DNA of 64,000 nucleotides from Limnohabitans curvus (GTDB lineage Bacteria > Pseudomonadota > Gammaproteobacteria > Burkholderiales > Burkholderiaceae_C), in the NCBI RefSeq assembly GCF_003063475.1, contig NZ_NESP01000001.1, forward strand, positions 2,170,001-2,234,000, given 5' to 3'. Both the position numbers and the translations under genes were made by a program. Positions 17,080-25,826 of the stretch are shown piece by piece; positions within the stretch are counted from its first letter, which is position 1; every line of letters starts with the position of its first letter. The notes below the pieces were generated by a model. The model did no database searches. It was given only the letters and a program-made list of their open reading frames with translations, and was not told the DNA's origin.

Positions 17080-19230
17080 ATGACACACACACCAACCTCT
17101 CGCCGTTCATTCCTCAAAACATCTGCTGCCGTCACGGGCGGTTTGATGCTCGGCTTTAACTTGCCCGGCACACTTGGCCAAGCCATGGCCGCAGGCACGG
17201 TGCACACGCCCAATGCGTGGGTACACATTGCCGACAACAACGTCATCACCTTGCTGTCTGCCCGCTCTGAAATGGGCCAAGGCGTGTACACGTCCATGCC
17301 CATGTTGATTGCCGAAGAGCTGCATGTGGACATCAGCCAAATCAAAGTGGCTGCAGCACCGCCTGATGCGGTGTATGTCAATGCCTTGTTGGGTGCGCAA
17401 ATCACAGGCGGTTCCACTTCGGTGCGCGATGGCTGGCTCAAGCTCCGCGTCGCAGGCGCGCAAGTGCGCGAAATGCTGATCACCGCAGCTGCTGCACGTT
17501 GGGCGGTGGACCGCGATTTGATCCGTGCCGACAAAGGTATGGTTTATGGCCCGAAGGGCTTGAAGTCCACTTATGGTGAATTGGCCGAAGCTGCAGCGCG
17601 CATGCCCGTGCCCGAGAAGCCACCGATGAAAGACCCCAAAGATTTCAAAATCGTGGGCAAGCGCACCAAGCGTGTGGACACACCGGCTAAGGTCAATGGC
17701 ACGGCAGAGTTCGGCATTGACGTCAAGTTGCCCGGCATGGTGTACGCCTCGCTGGCGCAATGCCCCGTGATTGGCGGCAAGGTCAAGAGCTTTGATGGCG
17801 CAAAGGCCAAAGCTTCGGCTGGCGTGATCGACGTGGTGCAAATCAACGACGGCGTGGCGGTGGTCGCCAACAGCTGGTGGCAAGCCAAAAAGGCCCGCGA
17901 CTTGCTGACTATCCAATGGGACGAGGGCGCAGGTGCCGCCTTGAGCGATGCCAGCGTGATTGACGGCACACGTCAAGCCTTGAAAACTGGCAAGGTGTTG
18001 GAAATCACCAAGCCGCAAGGCGATGTGGCTGCCGCCCTCAAAGGGGCTGCCAAAGTGGTGGAAGCCGAGTACGTCATCCCTATGCAGGCGCACGCGCCAT
18101 TGGAGCCGATGAACTTCACGGCCCATGTGCAAGGCAACAAGGCGTTGCTGATTGGCCCCACGCAGTTCCAACAAGGTGCGCAAGGTGCCGTGGCGGGCGC
18201 TTTGGGCTTGAAGCCTGAAGACGTCACGCTGCAAACCACCTTCTTGGGTGGTGGCTTTGGCCGTCGCCTGGAACTCGACTTCATCGTGCAAGCTGCGCAA
18301 ATTTCAAAGGCCGTGAACAAGCCCGTCAAATTGCTGTGGACCCGCGAAGACGACATGACGCATGACTTCTATCGCCCTGTGGGTGTGAACCAACTCAAAG
18401 CCGGTTTGGATGCGTCAGGCAAGCCCGTGGCTTTGCATTTCAAAGTGGCGTCGCAGTCGGTCACGCAACGCGCCTTTGGCTTGCCCAAAGACACGATGGA
18501 CCCGTTCATGGCCGAAGCCGCTGTGGCGGGTTACAACATTGCCAATACCCAGCACGACTTGGTGATTCACGACACTGGCGTTCGCGTGGGCTACTGGCGT
18601 GCCGTGAGCCACAACATGAATGCGTTTGCGAACGAAAGCTTCATGGACGAGCTGGCCAAAGCCGCAGGCAAAGACCCTTACGAGTACCGCATGAGCCTGC
18701 TCGCGGGTAAACCACGCTTTGCCCATGTGCTCAAACTCGCGGCTGACAAAGCCGGCTGGGGCAAGCCATTGGCCAAAGGCCGTGCCTTGGGTATCGCGCT
18801 GATGGAGGGCTATGACACCTACATGGCCCAAGTGGCTGAGGTGAGCTTGAACGACAGCGGCGAGGTGCAAGTGCATCGCGTGACGGTGGCGGCAGATATG
18901 GGTCACATGGTCAACCCCGATACGGTGGAAGCGCAGTTGCAATCCAGCATCATCTTTGGCATGGGCGCGGCGCTCAAGCACCAAATCACCATGACCGCTG
19001 GCCGCGTGCAAGAGACCAACTATCACAACTTCCAGCCTGTGCGCATGAACGAGACGCCCAAGATTGACATCGTGTTGGTCAAGAGCACCGAGAAGCCTGG
19101 TGGCATTGGCGAGCCAGCCACGGCGGTGGTGGCACCCGCCATTGCCAACGCGGTGGCTAAGCTGACAGGCAAACGCGTGCGTCGCTTGCCCATCACGGCT
19201 GAGGCGCTCAAGCAAACTGCCGTTGCTTAA
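17080..19230 (+). CDS. molybdopterin-binding large subunit, isoquinoline-1-oxidoreductase beta type
   Basis: This 716-residue single-chain Mo subunit of the xanthine-oxidase family is fused in IorB order. A twin-arginine signal (SRRSFLKTSAAVTGGLML) sends it, with the small subunit as passenger, to the periplasm. Mo-cofactor motifs include GGGFGRRLELDF and, near the C-terminus, GGIGEPATAVVAPAIANAV with the catalytic Glu. Two consecutive Mo-binding domains are visible. No FAD subunit is encoded nearby, which is usual for Ior-type enzymes that donate to cytochromes or other carriers. Downstream XdhC and MocA point to a sulfurated, MCD-type cofactor. The substrate is unknown. Confidence 0.92.
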   Translation: MTHTPTSRRSFLKTSAAVTGGLMLGFNLPGTLGQAMAAGTVHTPNAWVHIADNNVITLLSARSEMGQGVYTSMPMLIAEELHVDISQIKVAAAPPDAVYVNALLGAQITGGSTSVRDGWLKLRVAGAQVREMLITAAAARWAVDRDLIRADKGMVYGPKGLKSTYGELAEAAARMPVPEKPPMKDPKDFKIVGKRTKRVDTPAKVNGTAEFGIDVKLPGMVYASLAQCPVIGGKVKSFDGAKAKASAGVIDVVQINDGVAVVANSWWQAKKARDLLTIQWDEGAGAALSDASVIDGTRQALKTGKVLEITKPQGDVAAALKGAAKVVEAEYVIPMQAHAPLEPMNFTAHVQGNKALLIGPTQFQQGAQGAVAGALGLKPEDVTLQTTFLGGGFGRRLELDFIVQAAQISKAVNKPVKLLWTREDDMTHDFYRPVGVNQLKAGLDASGKPVALHFKVASQSVTQRAFGLPKDTMDPFMAEAAVAGYNIANTQHDLVIHDTGVRVGYWRAVSHNMNAFANESFMDELAKAAGKDPYEYRMSLLAGKPRFAHVLKLAADKAGWGKPLAKGRALGIALMEGYDTYMAQVAEVSLNDSGEVQVHRVTVAADMGHMVNPDTVEAQLQSSIIFGMGAALKHQITMTAGRVQETNYHNFQPVRMNETPKIDIVLVKSTEKPGGIGEPATAVVAPAIANAVAKLTGKRVRRLPITAEALKQTAVA

Positions 19231-19239
19231 AGGTACGAC

Positions 19240-20229
19240 ATGGAGAGCTTAGACCTGCGTGTGTTGGGCGATGTGCTGGCTTGGCGTCAAGCGGGACGGC
19301 GCGTCACCTTGGTCACGGTGGTGGAAACGTGGGGCAGTGCGCCACGCCCACCCGGGGCTTTGCTCGCTGTGCGTGAAGACGGCGTGGTCAGTGGCTCGGT
19401 GTCGGGTGGTTGTGTCGAAGACGACTTGATTGCCCGCATCAAAGCTGGCGAATACGACGCGCTCGCGCACCCATCCATGGTGGCCTATGGCGTGAGCAAA
19501 GAAGAGGCCGCACGCTTTGGCTTGCCTTGCGGCGGTACCTTGCGTTTGGTGCAAGAGCCAGTCAAAGATGTGACTTGGATTGAAGAGGTGTTGCAACGCA
19601 CCTCGTCACATCAATTGGTGGCGCGTACGGTCAAGCTGTCAACGGGTGAGGTGACCTTGCGCGAAGCTGCACGTACCGATGCCTTGCAGTTTGATGGCAT
19701 CACGCTCACCACTTTGTTCGGCCCGCGCTGGCGCTTGTTGTTGATTGGCGCTGGCCAACTCAGCCAAGCCGTAGCGCACATGGCCAAGCTGTTGGATTTT
19801 GAAGTGTTGGTGTGCGACCCACGCGAAGAATACGCAGCCATGCTTGGACTCGATGGCGTGACCCGTGTCATGGGCATGCCTGATGATGTGGTGCTCGAAC
19901 TCAAGCCCGACGCGCACACCGCCATCGTGGCCTTGACGCATGATTCCAAATTGGACGACATGGCTTTGATGGAGGCCTTGAATTCAGATGCGTTCTATGT
20001 GGGCGCTTTGGGTTCTCGCCGCAACCAAGCCACGCGCAAGCAACGTTTGATGGAACACTTTGATTTGAGCGTTGAAGCCTTGGAGCGGCTGCATGGACCC
20101 GTAGGCTTGAACATTGGTGCCAAAACGCCTGCAGAAATCGCTGTGTCCATCATTGCGCAAATCGTGCAAGTCAAAAACGCGGCAGCGGCTGCGCCCGTGG
20201 CGACCGAATCTTCCTGCGTCAAAGCGTGA
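19240..20229 (+). CDS. XdhC/CoxI-family molybdenum hydroxylase maturation factor
   Basis: This 329-residue protein has an N-terminal XdhC_CoxI domain (VTLVTVVETWGSAPRPPGALLAVREDGVVSGSVSGGCVEDDLI). It also has a C-terminal Rossmann-like domain (LLLIGAGQLSQAVAHMAKLLDFEVLVCDPREEY, then YVGALGSRRNQATRKQRL). Family members bind the Mo cofactor and help its sulfuration and insertion into partner enzymes. It starts 9 bp after the large subunit and overlaps mocA by four bases (GTGA), so the four genes form one operon dedicated to the Ior-type enzyme. Confidence 0.93.
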   Translation: MESLDLRVLGDVLAWRQAGRRVTLVTVVETWGSAPRPPGALLAVREDGVVSGSVSGGCVEDDLIARIKAGEYDALAHPSMVAYGVSKEEAARFGLPCGGTLRLVQEPVKDVTWIEEVLQRTSSHQLVARTVKLSTGEVTLREAARTDALQFDGITLTTLFGPRWRLLLIGAGQLSQAVAHMAKLLDFEVLVCDPREEYAAMLGLDGVTRVMGMPDDVVLELKPDAHTAIVALTHDSKLDDMALMEALNSDAFYVGALGSRRNQATRKQRLMEHFDLSVEALERLHGPVGLNIGAKTPAEIAVSIIAQIVQVKNAAAAAPVATESSCVKA

Positions 20230-20798
20230 CAGCGCTGCCGACGGTCATCGTCTTAGCGGCTGGCAAGGGCGAACGGTTCAAGGCTTCGGGTGGGACGCAA
20301 GACAAACTCCAATCTTTGTTGTGTGGCCAACCTGTGCGCGAACACGTGTTGGCAGCGGTGCGCGCCAGCGGCTTACCGTGGCATTTGGTGGAGCGAACAC
20401 ACACGGCGCATCTAACAAACCCGGGCATGGGGGACAGCATCGCCTGCGGTGTGGCTGCAACGCCTGATGCCCAAGGCTGGCTCATCTTGCCCGCGGATCT
20501 ACCGTTGATTCAAGTCAGCACTTTGTTGAAGGTCGCGATGGCACTGTCAGAACATGAGGTCGTGACACCTTGTTACCAAGGACAGCAAGGCCATCCAGTC
20601 GGCTTTGGACTTGGTTGCAGAGCTGCTTTGTCACAACTGAGGGGTGACCAAGGTGCGCGTTCGGTTCTGGCGCACCATGAGGTTTATCGCGTCGCGGTGG
20701 ATGACGACGGCTGCGTGCTGGATGTGGATACGGTGGATGTCTTGGTGCTTGCTGAACTGCGTCTCCAAGAAAAACGCATGTATGTAGGTGGGCATTGA
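20226..20798 (+). CDS. mocA: molybdenum cofactor cytidylyltransferase (MocA-like)
   Basis: This 190-residue MobA-like NTP transferase would convert Mo-molybdopterin to the cytosine dinucleotide form used by xanthine-oxidase-family enzymes. The nucleotide-binding start is VIVLAAGKGERFKASGG, followed by GMGDSIACGV, the metal-site motif LILPADLPLIQ and a late PCYQGQQGHPVGFG. The start is a GTG overlapping the xdhC stop. MocA rather than MobA is inferred from its place behind an XdhC and an Ior-type Mo enzyme. Confidence 0.88.
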   Translation: MTALPTVIVLAAGKGERFKASGGTQDKLQSLLCGQPVREHVLAAVRASGLPWHLVERTHTAHLTNPGMGDSIACGVAATPDAQGWLILPADLPLIQVSTLLKVAMALSEHEVVTPCYQGQQGHPVGFGLGCRAALSQLRGDQGARSVLAHHEVYRVAVDDDGCVLDVDTVDVLVLAELRLQEKRMYVGGH

Positions 20799-20888
20799 TG
20801 TCTGTCAATTGAACTTGGGCAACACTCGTTAAGATATGCGCTGCCAGTATCTTCTGGCCCAATTTCAAACTTTCCCAAGGGGACATTG

Positions 20889-21203
20889 ATGACCAAACCT
20901 ACCAACCGTCGCGTATTCATGATGCAAACCATTTCTGTTGCTGGCGTTGCCGCCTTTGCAACAACTGCTGCACAAGCAGCGATGGTGGATGAGAAAGACC
21001 CACAAGCTGCTGGCTTGGGCTACAAAGCCGACGCCACCAAAGTGGACAAAGCCAAGCAACCCAAATACGCCGCGGGTCAACAGTGCAGCAACTGCGCGTT
21101 GTTCCAAGGTAAAGCCGCAGACGCCGCAGGTGGCTGCCCCTTGTTTGCAGGCAAGCAAGTCGCTGGCAAGGGCTGGTGCTCGGCTTACGCCAAGAAGGCT
21201 TAA
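20889..21203 (+). CDS. high-potential iron-sulfur protein (HiPIP)
   Basis: This is a 104-residue precursor of a periplasmic [4Fe-4S] electron carrier. It has a Tat-type signal (NRRVFMMQTISVAGVAAFATTAAQA) and a mature part with the four-Cys HiPIP pattern: QQCSNCALFQG, GGCPLFAGK, GWCSAY. The ATG at 20889 follows AAGGGG after nine bases; a TTG one codon upstream is not needed. It lies 90 bp after mocA and ends at a strong terminator. It could take electrons from the periplasmic Mo enzyme encoded upstream, which lacks a flavin subunit; that pairing is inference. Confidence 0.95.
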   Translation: MTKPTNRRVFMMQTISVAGVAAFATTAAQAAMVDEKDPQAAGLGYKADATKVDKAKQPKYAAGQQCSNCALFQGKAADAAGGCPLFAGKQVAGKGWCSAYAKKA

Positions 21204-21241
21204 TTTCAGCCTGGGCTCCTTGTCAGGGGCCAAAACAAAAT

Positions 21242-21265
21242 GGGAGCCTTTGGGCTCCCTTTTTT
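21242..21265 (+). terminator. Rho-independent terminator after HiPIP gene
   Basis: A perfect 7-bp GC-rich stem, GGGAGCC / GGCTCCC, with a TTTG loop is followed by six T residues. It lies 38 bp past the HiPIP stop and just before the convergent enoyl-CoA hydratase gene. Confidence 0.9.
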
Positions 21266-21283
21266 CATGCCTGGTACCAACTT

Positions 21284-22057
21284 TTAAATGCCCGTGAACT
21301 TGGGGGCACGTCGCTCAGCAAACGCAGCGCGGCCTTCTGCAAAGTCTTGGCTGTACACCGATTGGCGTGAGCGTTCTTTGAGCGCGGGTTCGTTGTACAA
21401 ACCAGCTGCAATGTCGTTCAAGCTTTTTTTTGTGGCCTGTAGCGCCAAAGGTGCCATGCCACACAAAGTGCGCACCGTTGTTTCAAGTGAGGCCTCAAAC
21501 GCCTCGGCTTCAACAAGTGCTTCAAACAGCCCTAGCGTTTCTAAGTCTTCAAACGCCATAGATTGCCCCAGCAAGAAAGCCCGCTTGGTGGCTTGTAGAC
21601 CCAAGCGGCTCACATAGCGTCGCAGGCCGCTGGGGTAGTAGTGCAAGCCCAGCGCGCAAGCCGGCATGCGCCAAGACAAACCGCGTTGCGCCACAATGAA
21701 ATCACAGGCCAACACCAAGTCTGTCGCGCCGCCGTAAACGCTGCCATTTAACGCGCAAATCGTCACTGGGCGCAGACGTTCCAAAGCCTCAGGGATTTTT
21801 TCAAAGAACAAAGGGGCCATGGGGTCGTTGTCAAACCCGCCCACGTTGTAGCCCGCGCTGAACACCGCTTGTTTTTGCCCTGTGGTCTCTGCGCGCAAGA
21901 CCACCACTTGCACGGCCATGTTGCGGTTGAGTGTTTCAACGTGGGCCAGCAACGCCTTGAGGTCGTCGTCGGTCAAGCTGTTGCGTAACGAGGGACGGCG
22001 CAGGGTGAGGGTGGCGGTTGCGCCTTCGATCGTGAGTGTGGGGGAGCCTTCAGTCAT
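21284..22057 (-). CDS. enoyl-CoA hydratase/isomerase-family protein
   Basis: This is a 257-residue crotonase-fold protein. The two oxyanion-hole segments are FSAGYNVGGF and ALNGSVYGGATDLVLACDFIVA. In typical hydratases the second Glu of the catalytic pair lies near GLVE. Here the matching region reads LGLFEALVEAE, and the usual first Glu region is MPACALGLHYYPSG, lacking the standard E at that position. The reaction is therefore uncertain: it may be an isomerase, a decarboxylase-like member or a weak hydratase. It stands alone between the HiPIP terminator and the divergent dehydrogenase gene. Confidence 0.88.
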   Translation of the reverse strand: MTEGSPTLTIEGATATLTLRRPSLRNSLTDDDLKALLAHVETLNRNMAVQVVVLRAETTGQKQAVFSAGYNVGGFDNDPMAPLFFEKIPEALERLRPVTICALNGSVYGGATDLVLACDFIVAQRGLSWRMPACALGLHYYPSGLRRYVSRLGLQATKRAFLLGQSMAFEDLETLGLFEALVEAEAFEASLETTVRTLCGMAPLALQATKKSLNDIAAGLYNEPALKERSRQSVYSQDFAEGRAAFAERRAPKFTGI

Positions 22058-22127
22058 AGCCTGTCATGTTAGCCAATCAGCGAGTAGAGTACGGTTGATA
22101 ACAAAGAACAAGCTGGAGGATCCCGCC

Positions 22128-23066
22128 ATGGCTCAAGAAATCATGCAAGTGTCACCCTTGCCGCCGTTCATGATGAACGCGTTGCAAGAAGAAAATTACA
22201 TCGTGCACGACCACACCCACATCAAAGACCCAGGTGCTTTGAGCAAGGTGACTGCATTGGTGGGCACGGGTGCTGCGATGGTGGACAAAAAGCTGTTGGC
22301 CATGTTGCCCAATGTGAAGCTGATTGCCATTTGTGGCGTGGGCTACGACGGGGTGGATGTGGCCGCTGCGAAAGAAAAAGGCATCATGGTCACGCACACA
22401 CCGGGGGTGTTAACTGACGACGTGGCGGATTTGGCGCTGGGCTTGATGCTGTCAATTGGTCGTCGCATTCCGCAGGCGGATCGCTTTGTGCGCAATGGCG
22501 ATTGGGTGAGCGACACCTTTCCCCTGACCCGCAAAGTGACGGGCGCGCGCTTAGGGATCGTGGGCATGGGGCGTATTGGCCGTGCCATTGCCAAGCGTGC
22601 TGCTGGGTTTGACATGCGCATCTCGTACACCGGCCGTGAAGCCAAAGCCGATGTGCCCTACACCTTTTACAAAACCGTGACGGCCTTGGCCGCTGAGGTG
22701 GACTATTTGGTGGTGGCGGTGCCCGGTGGCGACAAAACCAAAAATTTGATCAGCGCAGCGGTACTGCAAGCCTTGGGCGCCAAAGGTTATTTGATCAACA
22801 TTGCGCGCGGCTCGGTGGTCGATCAACCCGCGTTGGTGCAGGCTTTGAAAGAGAAAAATTTGGCAGGAGCCGCTTTGGATGTGTTTTGGGACGAGCCGGT
22901 GGTAGACCCTGAGTTGCGCCGCATGCACAACGTGGTGCTTACCCCGCACATGGCTAGCTCAACCGAGGAGACGCGCCGCGCCATGGCCGCCTTGACGATG
23001 GACAACTTGCGTGCCTTTTACGAGAAGAAGGCTTTGCCAACGCCTGTGCCCGAGTGTCAAGGTTGA
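22128..23066 (+). CDS. D-isomer-specific 2-hydroxyacid dehydrogenase
   Basis: This 312-residue NAD(P)-dependent enzyme is of the glyoxylate/hydroxypyruvate reductase group. It has the dinucleotide-binding motif LGIVGMGRIGRAIAKRA, the substrate-binding CGVGYDGVD, YLINIARGSVVDQPALVQAL with the catalytic Arg, and the Glu in DVFWDEP. The catalytic His is in LTPHMASSTEETR. ATG 22128 follows a clear GGAGGA; the 82-residue in-frame extension upstream lies opposite the hydratase gene and is rejected. The residue after the third glycine of GMGRIG is followed by a tyrosine/Arg region (YTGRE) that fits NADPH, so glyoxylate/hydroxypyruvate reductase is plausible. Confidence 0.93.
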   Translation: MAQEIMQVSPLPPFMMNALQEENYIVHDHTHIKDPGALSKVTALVGTGAAMVDKKLLAMLPNVKLIAICGVGYDGVDVAAAKEKGIMVTHTPGVLTDDVADLALGLMLSIGRRIPQADRFVRNGDWVSDTFPLTRKVTGARLGIVGMGRIGRAIAKRAAGFDMRISYTGREAKADVPYTFYKTVTALAAEVDYLVVAVPGGDKTKNLISAAVLQALGAKGYLINIARGSVVDQPALVQALKEKNLAGAALDVFWDEPVVDPELRRMHNVVLTPHMASSTEETRRAMAALTMDNLRAFYEKKALPTPVPECQG

Positions 23067-23089
23067 TGCCATTCAATGACCACAAAAAA

Positions 23090-23113
23090 GCCCGCTGATG
23101 AGCGGGCTTTTTT
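23090..23113. terminator. bidirectional terminator between dehydrogenase and rhlE
   Basis: A perfect 7-bp stem GCCCGCT / AGCGGGC with a GATG loop has an A run on the left and a T run on the right. It can therefore stop transcripts from both convergent genes. Confidence 0.92.
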
Positions 23114-23152
23114 GTGCTTCTCGCCATCTAAGGCGAGAGGGGCCATGTGCGC

Positions 23153-25012
23153 TTAGCGTGCGTAACCGCCGCCACCACCACCAAAGCCACCGCCTGAACG
23201 GCCACCACCGCCAGAGCGATTGCCACCACCGCCACCACCACCTGAACGGCGGCCGTAGCCACCGCCACCACCACCGCCGCGTTTGCGTTCGGTCATGAGG
23301 TCCACGCTGGTGCGTGTAGGGTCAGGCTGGCGTTGACCGCTACCTTGTGTTTTGTGGCCAAAGGCGTTCACGCCGCTTTGGGTGCCCAAGTGCGCGTTGG
23401 CACGTGGTTGGAACTCGTCGTCGTCGCGACGTGGGGCGCGGGGCGCATCGAAATCACGCGGTGGGCGTGGTGCATCGTTGCGGGGGCCGCGGTTGTCGAA
23501 CTGGCGGGGTGGACGAGCGCCTTGGTTTTGTGGGCGATTGCCGTCACGGGCTGGACGCTCGCCGCTGCGTGGGGGACGGTCACCCAACTGGGCGCGTTCG
23601 CCATCGCGTGCAGGGCGATCACCCACACGGTCACGGCTCACATGGCCACTGGGGCGAGGTGCGCGGCCTTCGGCGTTACCACCTTGGCCACCACGACCGC
23701 CTCCGCCATTGCGACCGCCGCCAGTGGCTTTGGTGTCGCGAATGCGTTGCATCATTTCACCGCGTGCGGCTTTGGCTGCAGCAGCCATCACGTCACGGCC
23801 TGGGGGCTTGCCCAAACCACCCCACAGGGTTTGACGGCCCATGGCGATGGGTTCGGCTTTTTCGTCAGCGTCTGGGCCAAAGCCTTCAACGGCGACCACA
23901 GGCACTTGTTGTTTGGTGAAGATTTCGATGTCGCGCATGAAACCTTGTTCGTCCAACGACACCAAGCTCACAGCTTCGCCGCTTGAACCAGCGCGGCCTG
24001 TACGGCCAATGCGGTGCACATAGTCTTCGCTGATGTTGGGGATTTCGTAGTTGACCACGTGTGGCAACTCGTCAATGTCAATACCGCGTGCCGCAATGTC
24101 AGTGGCCACCAAGGCACGGATTTCGCCGGTCTTGAAGCCCGACAAGGCTTGGGTACGAGCCGTTTGGCTCTTGTTGCCATGCAGCGCCATGGCGCTGATG
24201 CCGTTCTTGGTCAAGAACTCGGCCACGTTGTTGGCGCCAAATTTGGTGCGTGTGAACACCAGCACCTGGCTCCAGTTGTGCTCATTGATGATGTGGGCGA
24301 GCAAAGCCTTTTTCTTACCACGGCCCACGGGGTGAACCACTTGCGTGATGCGTTGTACTGTGGTGTTGCTGGGCGTGACTTGGATGCTTTGTGGGTCTTT
24401 GAGCAGGTTGTTGGCCAGCTCGCGAATTTCGTCGCTGAAGGTGGCGGAGAACAACAAGCTTTGCTTATCTTTGGGCACCAAGGCCAAGATTTTCTTGACG
24501 TCGTGGATGAAGCCCATGTCCAACATGCGGTCGGCTTCGTCAAGGACCAAGATTTCCACGGTCGACAAATCGAGCAAGCCTTGCTGTTGCAAGTCGAGCA
24601 AGCGGCCAGGGGTGGCCACCAAAATGTCCACGCCTTTTTTGATGCGAGCCACTTGTGGGTTCATGCCCACGCCGCCAAAGATGACGGTGGAGGTGAGTTG
24701 CAAGTATTTGCCGTAGTTGCGGACCGACTCTTCCACTTGGGCCGCGAGTTCGCGAGTGGGGGTCAGCACCAAGGCGCGCACGCCGTAGACGCCAAATTTG
24801 TTTTCTTTGCTGCGGCTCATGGTGAGCTTGTGCAACATGGGTAGGGTGAAGGCTGCTGTTTTACCGGTGCCGGTCTGGGCGCCTGCCAACAAGTCGTGGC
24901 CTGCGAGAACCGCAGGAATGGCTTGGGCTTGGATGGGGGTGGGAGTTTCGTAGCCTTGTTCGGCCACAGCTTTTTGGATGGCCGGAGCCAAATTTAAATC
25001 TTCAAATTTCAT
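23153..25012 (-). CDS. rhlE: DEAD-box ATP-dependent RNA helicase RhlE
   Basis: This 619-residue helicase unwinds RNA in ribosome assembly and mRNA decay. All core motifs are present: the Q motif ([14 protein letters not shown]), [58 protein letters not shown] and HRIGRTGR. The C-terminal third is basic and rich in RP/RDG repeats, and ends in long glycine/Arg-Ser stretches typical of RNA-binding tails. ATG 25012 ([10 protein letters not shown]) is the standard RhlE start; a longer in-frame version to 25084 has no homology support. The leader contains a UUCG-loop hairpin at 25052-25065 and a GCGC stem just before the start. Cold-induced control is possible but not shown. Confidence 0.96.
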   Translation of the reverse strand: MKFEDLNLAPAIQKAVAEQGYETPTPIQAQAIPAVLAGHDLLAGAQTGTGKTAAFTLPMLHKLTMSRSKENKFGVYGVRALVLTPTRELAAQVEESVRNYGKYLQLTSTVIFGGVGMNPQVARIKKGVDILVATPGRLLDLQQQGLLDLSTVEILVLDEADRMLDMGFIHDVKKILALVPKDKQSLLFSATFSDEIRELANNLLKDPQSIQVTPSNTTVQRITQVVHPVGRGKKKALLAHIINEHNWSQVLVFTRTKFGANNVAEFLTKNGISAMALHGNKSQTARTQALSGFKTGEIRALVATDIAARGIDIDELPHVVNYEIPNISEDYVHRIGRTGRAGSSGEAVSLVSLDEQGFMRDIEIFTKQQVPVVAVEGFGPDADEKAEPIAMGRQTLWGGLGKPPGRDVMAAAAKAARGEMMQRIRDTKATGGGRNGGGGRGGQGGNAEGRAPRPSGHVSRDRVGDRPARDGERAQLGDRPPRSGERPARDGNRPQNQGARPPRQFDNRGPRNDAPRPPRDFDAPRAPRRDDDEFQPRANAHLGTQSGVNAFGHKTQGSGQRQPDPTRTSVDLMTERKRGGGGGGGYGRRSGGGGGGGNRSGGGGRSGGGFGGGGGGYAR

Positions 25013-25051
25013 GATGGAGCGCTTTATGTCAGCGCATGACACCAACCCGCT

Positions 25052-25065
25052 TGGCCCGAAGGCCA
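25052..25065 (-). promoter_or_regulatory. small hairpin in the rhlE leader
   Basis: Read on the minus strand, TGGCC-TTCG-GGCCA forms a 5-bp stem closed by the very stable UUCG tetraloop, about 40 bases before the rhlE ATG. A second short stem, GCGC at 25019-25022 with 25032-25035, lies next to the start, and no good SD is visible. The role is unknown. Confidence 0.4.
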
Positions 25066-25213
25066 CCCAGTCAAAGGTCGGCAATATTTACAGGTGAGCT
25101 CTAGAAATCACAAACAGAAGTGTTTGGAACCAGCTCCAGCAGAAGTGCTGATGTTGCGGCAACTGGCGGCGGCAACGGATCGGATTGTCGCACGGATCTG
25201 ACAAATTTTATTT

Positions 25214-25654
25214 TTACGATTTTTTACAGCTATCCGACTTGAGCGCTTCCAGTGCTGCGGCCATGTCTTTGACATTCAAAGCCAGTTCGACAGGTTTGTC
25301 GCTGGTTGTTTGTCCTTGAATTCGAATCTTTAAATCGTTCGCGGCCAATGCGCCCATGTTGCGGATACGAATGCATTTGCAGGCCGTATCGGTCAAGTTA
25401 ACGCGGCTCATAGGCACCACGGTTTGCTCGTTCACCGAGACAACGTAGCTTTTGAGATCAGACGTTTCTTTTGTCGTGATGGTCAACTTCTGAGCCATCA
25501 GTTCCAAGCCAGGATTTGCAAGGTTTTGAGCCACGCATTTGTTGTCTTGGTCTTTTTGAAACTTCCAACTTGTGGGTTGATTGCCTTGAGCGCTAACGAA
25601 GGTAGAAACAAGTCCTAGAAGACAAATGATTCGAATTGCCAGTTTTTTAAGCAT
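25214..25654 (-). CDS. secreted protein of unknown function, AT-rich
   Basis: This is a 146-residue protein that I do not recognise. It has a cleavable signal peptide (MLKKLAIRIICLLGLVSTFVSAQ) and a soluble mature part with four cysteines (NKCVAQ, TACKCIR, SDSCKKS) that could form disulfides in the periplasm. The last 20 residues look helical (DMAAALEALKSDSCKKS). The gene and its flanks are clearly more AT-rich than the neighbours and use rarer codons, which hints at later acquisition or low expression. It lies 200 bp upstream of rhlE on the same strand and is divergent from ettA across 172 bp. Confidence 0.75.
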   Translation of the reverse strand: MLKKLAIRIICLLGLVSTFVSAQGNQPTSWKFQKDQDNKCVAQNLANPGLELMAQKLTITTKETSDLKSYVVSVNEQTVVPMSRVNLTDTACKCIRIRNMGALAANDLKIRIQGQTTSDKPVELALNVKDMAAALEALKSDSCKKS

Positions 25655-25826
25655 ATTGGGCTCTGAAATAAGGTAGCAAATTGTATTCTCATATTCATAA
25701 AGATAAATATCATTATTTTGTATATTTAGTTTTTATTGAGTTGGTTTTTGACCCGGCTTTTTGGGGGTATCGCTCAGCCGAGGATAATGAGAGGTTTATT
25801 GCATTCGCTACCCGAAAGAAAACCAA

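Noticed and set aside
20425..20436. GGGGGACA-like match to the inverse of repeat box 1
   Set aside because: It is the conserved GMGDS codon run of MocA; no second box or stem follows.
23160..23290. tandem-repeat-like CCACCACC stretch
   Set aside because: Glycine codons of the RhlE RNA-binding tail, not an independent repeat array or CRISPR.
25655..25826. AT-rich gap considered as an origin or phage attachment site
   Set aside because: No iterons, DnaA boxes, tRNA or duplicated core; it is adequately explained as a divergent promoter region.
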